This document shows, piece after piece, positions 61,088-64,000 of a DNA stretch of 64,000 nucleotides (positions are counted from its first letter, which is position 1; each line of letters opens with the position of its first letter). The position numbers were made by a program, and so were the translations under genes. The notes beneath the pieces were generated by a model. The model saw only the letters and a program-made list of their open reading frames with translations, was not told the origin of the DNA and made no database searches. This stretch comes from Candidatus Zipacnadum vermilionense. GTDB taxonomy: Bacteria; Armatimonadota; Zipacnadia; Zipacnadales; Zipacnadaceae. The DNA is taken from assembly GCA_029821755.1 (NCBI GenBank), contig JALGSV010000001.1:124001-188000 (forward strand), in the 5' to 3' direction.

Positions 61088-61977
61088 GCAGTGGGCCACC
61101 CCGGGTCCTGATCACCGGCGGTAGCGGCTTTATCGGGCGCAACCTGGCCGAGCAACTTGCCGACGAATTCGCGGTCCTCGCGCCCTCGCACCGGGAGCTG
61201 GAGCTACTGGACGAGGAGGCGGTGGAGGCCTATCTATCAGCGCACCGGGTGGATTTCGTGGTGCACAGCGCCGCCAAGCCCGGCCACCGCAACGCCCCGG
61301 ACCGCTCCGGCCTGGTGGAAGCCAACCTACGCATGTTCTTCAACCTGGCCCGCCAGGCAGATCGCTTCGAGCGTCTCGTCTTCCTCAGTAGCGGCGCGGC
61401 CTACGACCTGCGTCACTACCAGCCCCGGATGCCGGAGGAGTACTTCGACACCCATGTGCCTGCCGACGCCGTCGGCTTCCCCAAGTACGTTTGCGCCAAG
61501 TACCTGGAGCGCGCGGAACGCCTCGTCGAGCTTCGCCCCTTCGGAGCCTTCGGCAAATACGAGGACTGGGAGATTCGCTTCATCTCCAACGCCATCTGCA
61601 AGACGCTTTTCGACTTGTCGGTGACCATCCGCCAGAACCGTCGCTTCGATTACGTCTACGTGGATGACCTGGTGACGGTGGTCCGGCACTTCTTGCAGCA
61701 TGGGGGCCGCCATAAGGCTTACAACGTCACCCCTGACACTACCGTGGAGCTGCGGGAGCTGGCGGAGAAGGTCGTGGCTGTTTCCCAGAAGAACTTGCCG
61801 GTGGTGATCGAGCAGGAAGGTCTGGGGTCGGAGTACAGCGGCGACAACCGGCGCCTGCGGGAGGAGATCCCCGGCCTGCAGTTCACCCCGATTGACGAGG
61901 CGATCAGCCGTCTGTACGAGTGGTACGCCGACCATCGCGACCTGATCCGCTACGAGGCGCTGCTGGCCGACAAGTAG
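61084..61977 (+). CDS. NAD-dependent sugar epimerase/reductase of the extended SDR family
   Basis: A protein of 297 residues. ITGGSGFIGRNLAEQL is the NAD(P) loop near the N terminus, VVHSAAKPGH the next strand, FLSSGAAYD the Ser region, and YVCAK the Y-x-x-x-K catalytic pair. The C terminus holds FDYVYVDDLVTVV, typical of sugar-nucleotide SDRs. It lies between RfbH and the TPP enzyme. In yersiniose synthesis a ketoreductase (YerF) acts after the TPP step, so this could be its counterpart or a ketoreductase or epimerase of a dideoxysugar; inference only. Start fixed by ATGA overlap. Confidence 0.85.
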   Translation: MSSGPPRVLITGGSGFIGRNLAEQLADEFAVLAPSHRELELLDEEAVEAYLSAHRVDFVVHSAAKPGHRNAPDRSGLVEANLRMFFNLARQADRFERLVFLSSGAAYDLRHYQPRMPEEYFDTHVPADAVGFPKYVCAKYLERAERLVELRPFGAFGKYEDWEIRFISNAICKTLFDLSVTIRQNRRFDYVYVDDLVTVVRHFLQHGGRHKAYNVTPDTTVELRELAEKVVAVSQKNLPVVIEQEGLGSEYSGDNRRLREEIPGLQFTPIDEAISRLYEWYADHRDLIRYEALLADK

Positions 61978-61988
61978 AACCCAAACCC

Positions 61989-64000
61989 ATGATGAAGCTA
62001 TCCGACTACGTCTGGAGCCGCCTGGCCGAGGCCGGGGTGCGCCATGTCTTCATGGTTGCTGGTGGCGGGGCCATGCACCTGAACGACTCCCTCGGCCAGG
62101 AAGAGCGGATACGCTACATCTGCAACCACCACGAGCAGGCCTGCGCTATGGCGGCGGAGGGCTACTCGCGCGTGACTGGCCGCATCGGCGTGCTGAACGT
62201 CACCAGCGGCCCGGGCGGAATCAACGCCCTCAACGGCGTCTTCGGTGCCTGGACCGACTCCATCCCGATGCTGGTCCTCTCGGGGCAGGTCAAGCGCGAG
62301 ACCTGCCTGCGCTACCACGGCCTCTTCAACCTGCGCCAGCTCGGTGACCAGGAAGCCGACATCATCGCCCTGGCGCAGCACCTCACCAAGTACGCCGTCT
62401 TCGTAGACGATCCTCAGCAGATTCGCTACCACCTGGAGCGCGCCTTGCACCTGGCCACCACTGGGCGGCCCGGGCCGTGCTGGCTGGACATACCGCTGGA
62501 CGTGCAGGCGGCGCAGATAGACGAAACCGCGCTGCCCGGCTATGACCCGGCCGAAGACCCCCTGCCCTGGGATCTGGAAGCGCTGCCCGAACACGTGGCG
62601 GAGGTCGTGGAGCGCCTGCACCGCGCCGAGCGGCCCGTGATCCTGGCCGGGAGCGGAATTCGGCAGGCCCACGCGGTGGAGTTGTTCCGGAAGCTACTGC
62701 CCGAGTTGGGGGTGCCGGTGGTGTTGTCACGGACGGCTAAGGACCTACTCCCAGCGGAGGACCCGCACTACTGCGGCCGGGGTGGAATTGACGCCGACCG
62801 CGCCGGCAATTTCGTGGTACGTAATGCCGACGTGCTGCTGGTGATCGGCTCCCGCCTGGGGGTGCGGCAGACGGGGTACAATTGGGACAGCTTCGCGCCC
62901 GGCGCCTACCGCATTCACGTGGACGCCGACCCCAACGAGTTGACCAAGCCCAGCGCCGCGGCGCACCTGCCGCTGTGCTATGACGCCGGCCTCTTCTTGG
63001 AGGAGATGCGCCGCCAGCTGGAGTCGGCCCCCGGGCCGGTGCGCGGCCAGTGGCTGGACTGGTGCCGCGCCCTCCCGCGGCGCTATCCTGGCGTCGCCGA
63101 ATGCCACCGCGAGTGCCTGTCGCCCCTCAATCCCTATCACTTCCTTGAGCACCTTTTCGGCTGCCTGAGTCCCGAGGAGGTCGTCATCTGCGCCAACGGC
63201 GCCGCCTTCATCATGGCCTGTCAGGTGGCGGACTTGCAGCCAGACCAGCGGCTGTTCTTCAACTCCGGGTGCGCCTCCATGGGCTGGGACTTACCGGCAG
63301 CGGTGGGCGCGGCCGTAGCCCAGGACGGCAAGCGGGTGGTGTGCCTGGCCGGAGACGGCAGCCTGCAGATGAACGTGCAGGAGATGCAGACCGCGGCGCA
63401 CCACCAACTCCCGATCAAGCTCTTCGTGCTCAACAACCACGGCTACCTCTCCATCCGCGTCACCCAGGAGTCTTTCTTCGGCCGCTTCGTAGGCGAGAGC
63501 GAGGCCAGCGGGATGAGCACGCCGGATTTCGTGCAGGTCGCTGGCGCCTACGGCTGGACCGCCTACCGCTTGGACGGCGAGCACGGAGACGAGACCATCC
63601 GTCGCACGCTGGAGACGCCCGGCCCGGTCCTCTGCGAGGTAGCCGTCGATCCCCGCCAGGAGTTCGAGCCGCGCTCTCGCAGCAAGCAACTCCCCGACGG
63701 CCGCATCATCTCCCCACCCCTGGAAGACATGTACCCCTTCCTGGACCGGGAAGAGCTCGTGGACAATGTCTTATCGGGTGAGGAAGATGACGGAGTGACA
63801 GCCAGCACGGCTGTGCCTGACTCTTCCGGGGCTGACCTGGAGGCGTTGCTGGCGGAGACCGTGGAGGCGGCACAAGTGCGGGAGTCATCAGCTTTTGACC
63901 AAGCCGCTGGGCACTGGGGGGACCACCTGGTGCTGTACGGGGCAGGGGATCAAGGACGTAAGGTCGCTCGTGCCCTGCAGTCATTCGGTGTGAAGCTCTT
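61989..64000 (+). CDS. TPP-dependent enzyme (acetolactate-synthase fold, YerE-like), C terminus cut by window
   Basis: At least 670 residues, running off the end. The Pyr domain has the catalytic Glu E49 in HHEQACAMAAEGYSR and TSGPGGINALNGVFGAW; the PP domain shows G455-D-G-S-L, and N482-N, the thiamine diphosphate motif GDG-x24-NN. The N-terminal ~570 residues match the acetolactate synthase-like family. YerE, the yersiniose enzyme, adds a two-carbon unit from pyruvate to a CDP-4-keto-3,6-dideoxysugar, exactly the product expected from RfbH two genes upstream. After residue ~600 a linker leads to LVLYGAGDQGRKVARALQSFG, a Rossmann-like start not part of standard YerE. ATG 61989 or 61992. Confidence 0.86.
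   Translation, partial: MMKLSDYVWSRLAEAGVRHVFMVAGGGAMHLNDSLGQEERIRYICNHHEQACAMAAEGYSRVTGRIGVLNVTSGPGGINALNGVFGAWTDSIPMLVLSGQVKRETCLRYHGLFNLRQLGDQEADIIALAQHLTKYAVFVDDPQQIRYHLERALHLATTGRPGPCWLDIPLDVQAAQIDETALPGYDPAEDPLPWDLEALPEHVAEVVERLHRAERPVILAGSGIRQAHAVELFRKLLPELGVPVVLSRTAKDLLPAEDPHYCGRGGIDADRAGNFVVRNADVLLVIGSRLGVRQTGYNWDSFAPGAYRIHVDADPNELTKPSAAAHLPLCYDAGLFLEEMRRQLESAPGPVRGQWLDWCRALPRRYPGVAECHRECLSPLNPYHFLEHLFGCLSPEEVVICANGAAFIMACQVADLQPDQRLFFNSGCASMGWDLPAAVGAAVAQDGKRVVCLAGDGSLQMNVQEMQTAAHHQLPIKLFVLNNHGYLSIRVTQESFFGRFVGESEASGMSTPDFVQVAGAYGWTAYRLDGEHGDETIRRTLETPGPVLCEVAVDPRQEFEPRSRSKQLPDGRIISPPLEDMYPFLDREELVDNVLSGEEDDGVTASTAVPDSSGADLEALLAETVEAAQVRESSAFDQAAGHWGDHLVLYGAGDQGRKVARALQSFGVKL

Overview
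The window is about 64 kb of GC-rich bacterial chromosome with densely packed genes and no tRNA, rRNA, CRISPR array or transposase. An exosortase, two proteins with C-terminal PEP sorting signals and a prepilin-like protein (cleavage motif followed by [11 protein letters not shown] and [20 protein letters not shown]) point to an environmental diderm-type lineage. That prepilin wording is typical of Armatimonadota. This phylum call is inference; no marker gene is present.

Layout. (1) 1-9.8 kb is carbohydrate and peptide catabolism: a Gfo/Idh/MocA oxidoreductase, a GH42-like protein, a 1189-residue secreted heparinase II/III-like protein, an isochorismatase-like hydrolase and an M14-type carboxypeptidase. 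Palindromic repeats lie between these genes. (2) 9.9-11.4 kb holds exosortase and EpsI behind a strong promoter. (3) 11.4-46.5 kb is one very long plus-strand polysaccharide locus. It begins with a consensus promoter and a ~220-nt leader, then CapD/FlaA1-type dehydratase, SLBB-rich export protein, Wzz/BY-kinase, Wzm/Wzt ABC exporter, methyltransferase, about 15 soluble glycosyltransferases (GT2, GT4, GT9), large membrane proteins of glycosyltransferase type, deacetylases, acyltransferases, an RfaE2-type heptose adenylyltransferase and an O-antigen ligase. Many genes overlap by ATGA, which implies translational coupling. (4) 46.5-51.1 kb holds a YjbH-like outer-membrane protein, a lipoprotein and an NTP_transf_5 nucleotidyltransferase. 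(5) 51.2-54.3 kb, minus strand, is a compact apparent RiPP operon: PqqD, radical SAM/SPASM, a previously easily missed 50-residue Cys-rich precursor peptide, an HprK-like kinase and a soluble S26-type peptidase. (6) 54.5-56.6 kb holds two PEP-CTERM paralogues and the prepilin-like protein, transcribed divergently from the RiPP operon. (7) 56.7-64 kb holds a GT39-like membrane protein, then a deoxysugar set: RfbH with all E1 cluster cysteines, a YbhN-like flippase, an SDR epimerase/reductase and a TPP-dependent enzyme that runs off the window.

How it fits together. The central locus builds, exports and ligates a complex surface glycan. The exosortase with EpsI probably sorts the PEP-CTERM proteins to that surface. 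The last genes look able to make a 3,6-dideoxysugar and attach a two-carbon branch, as in yersiniose. The RiPP operon is the most novel item: its precursor has a PqqA-like W-x-K-P-E-V leader and five cysteines in its last 27 residues, and it sits between the radical SAM and kinase genes.
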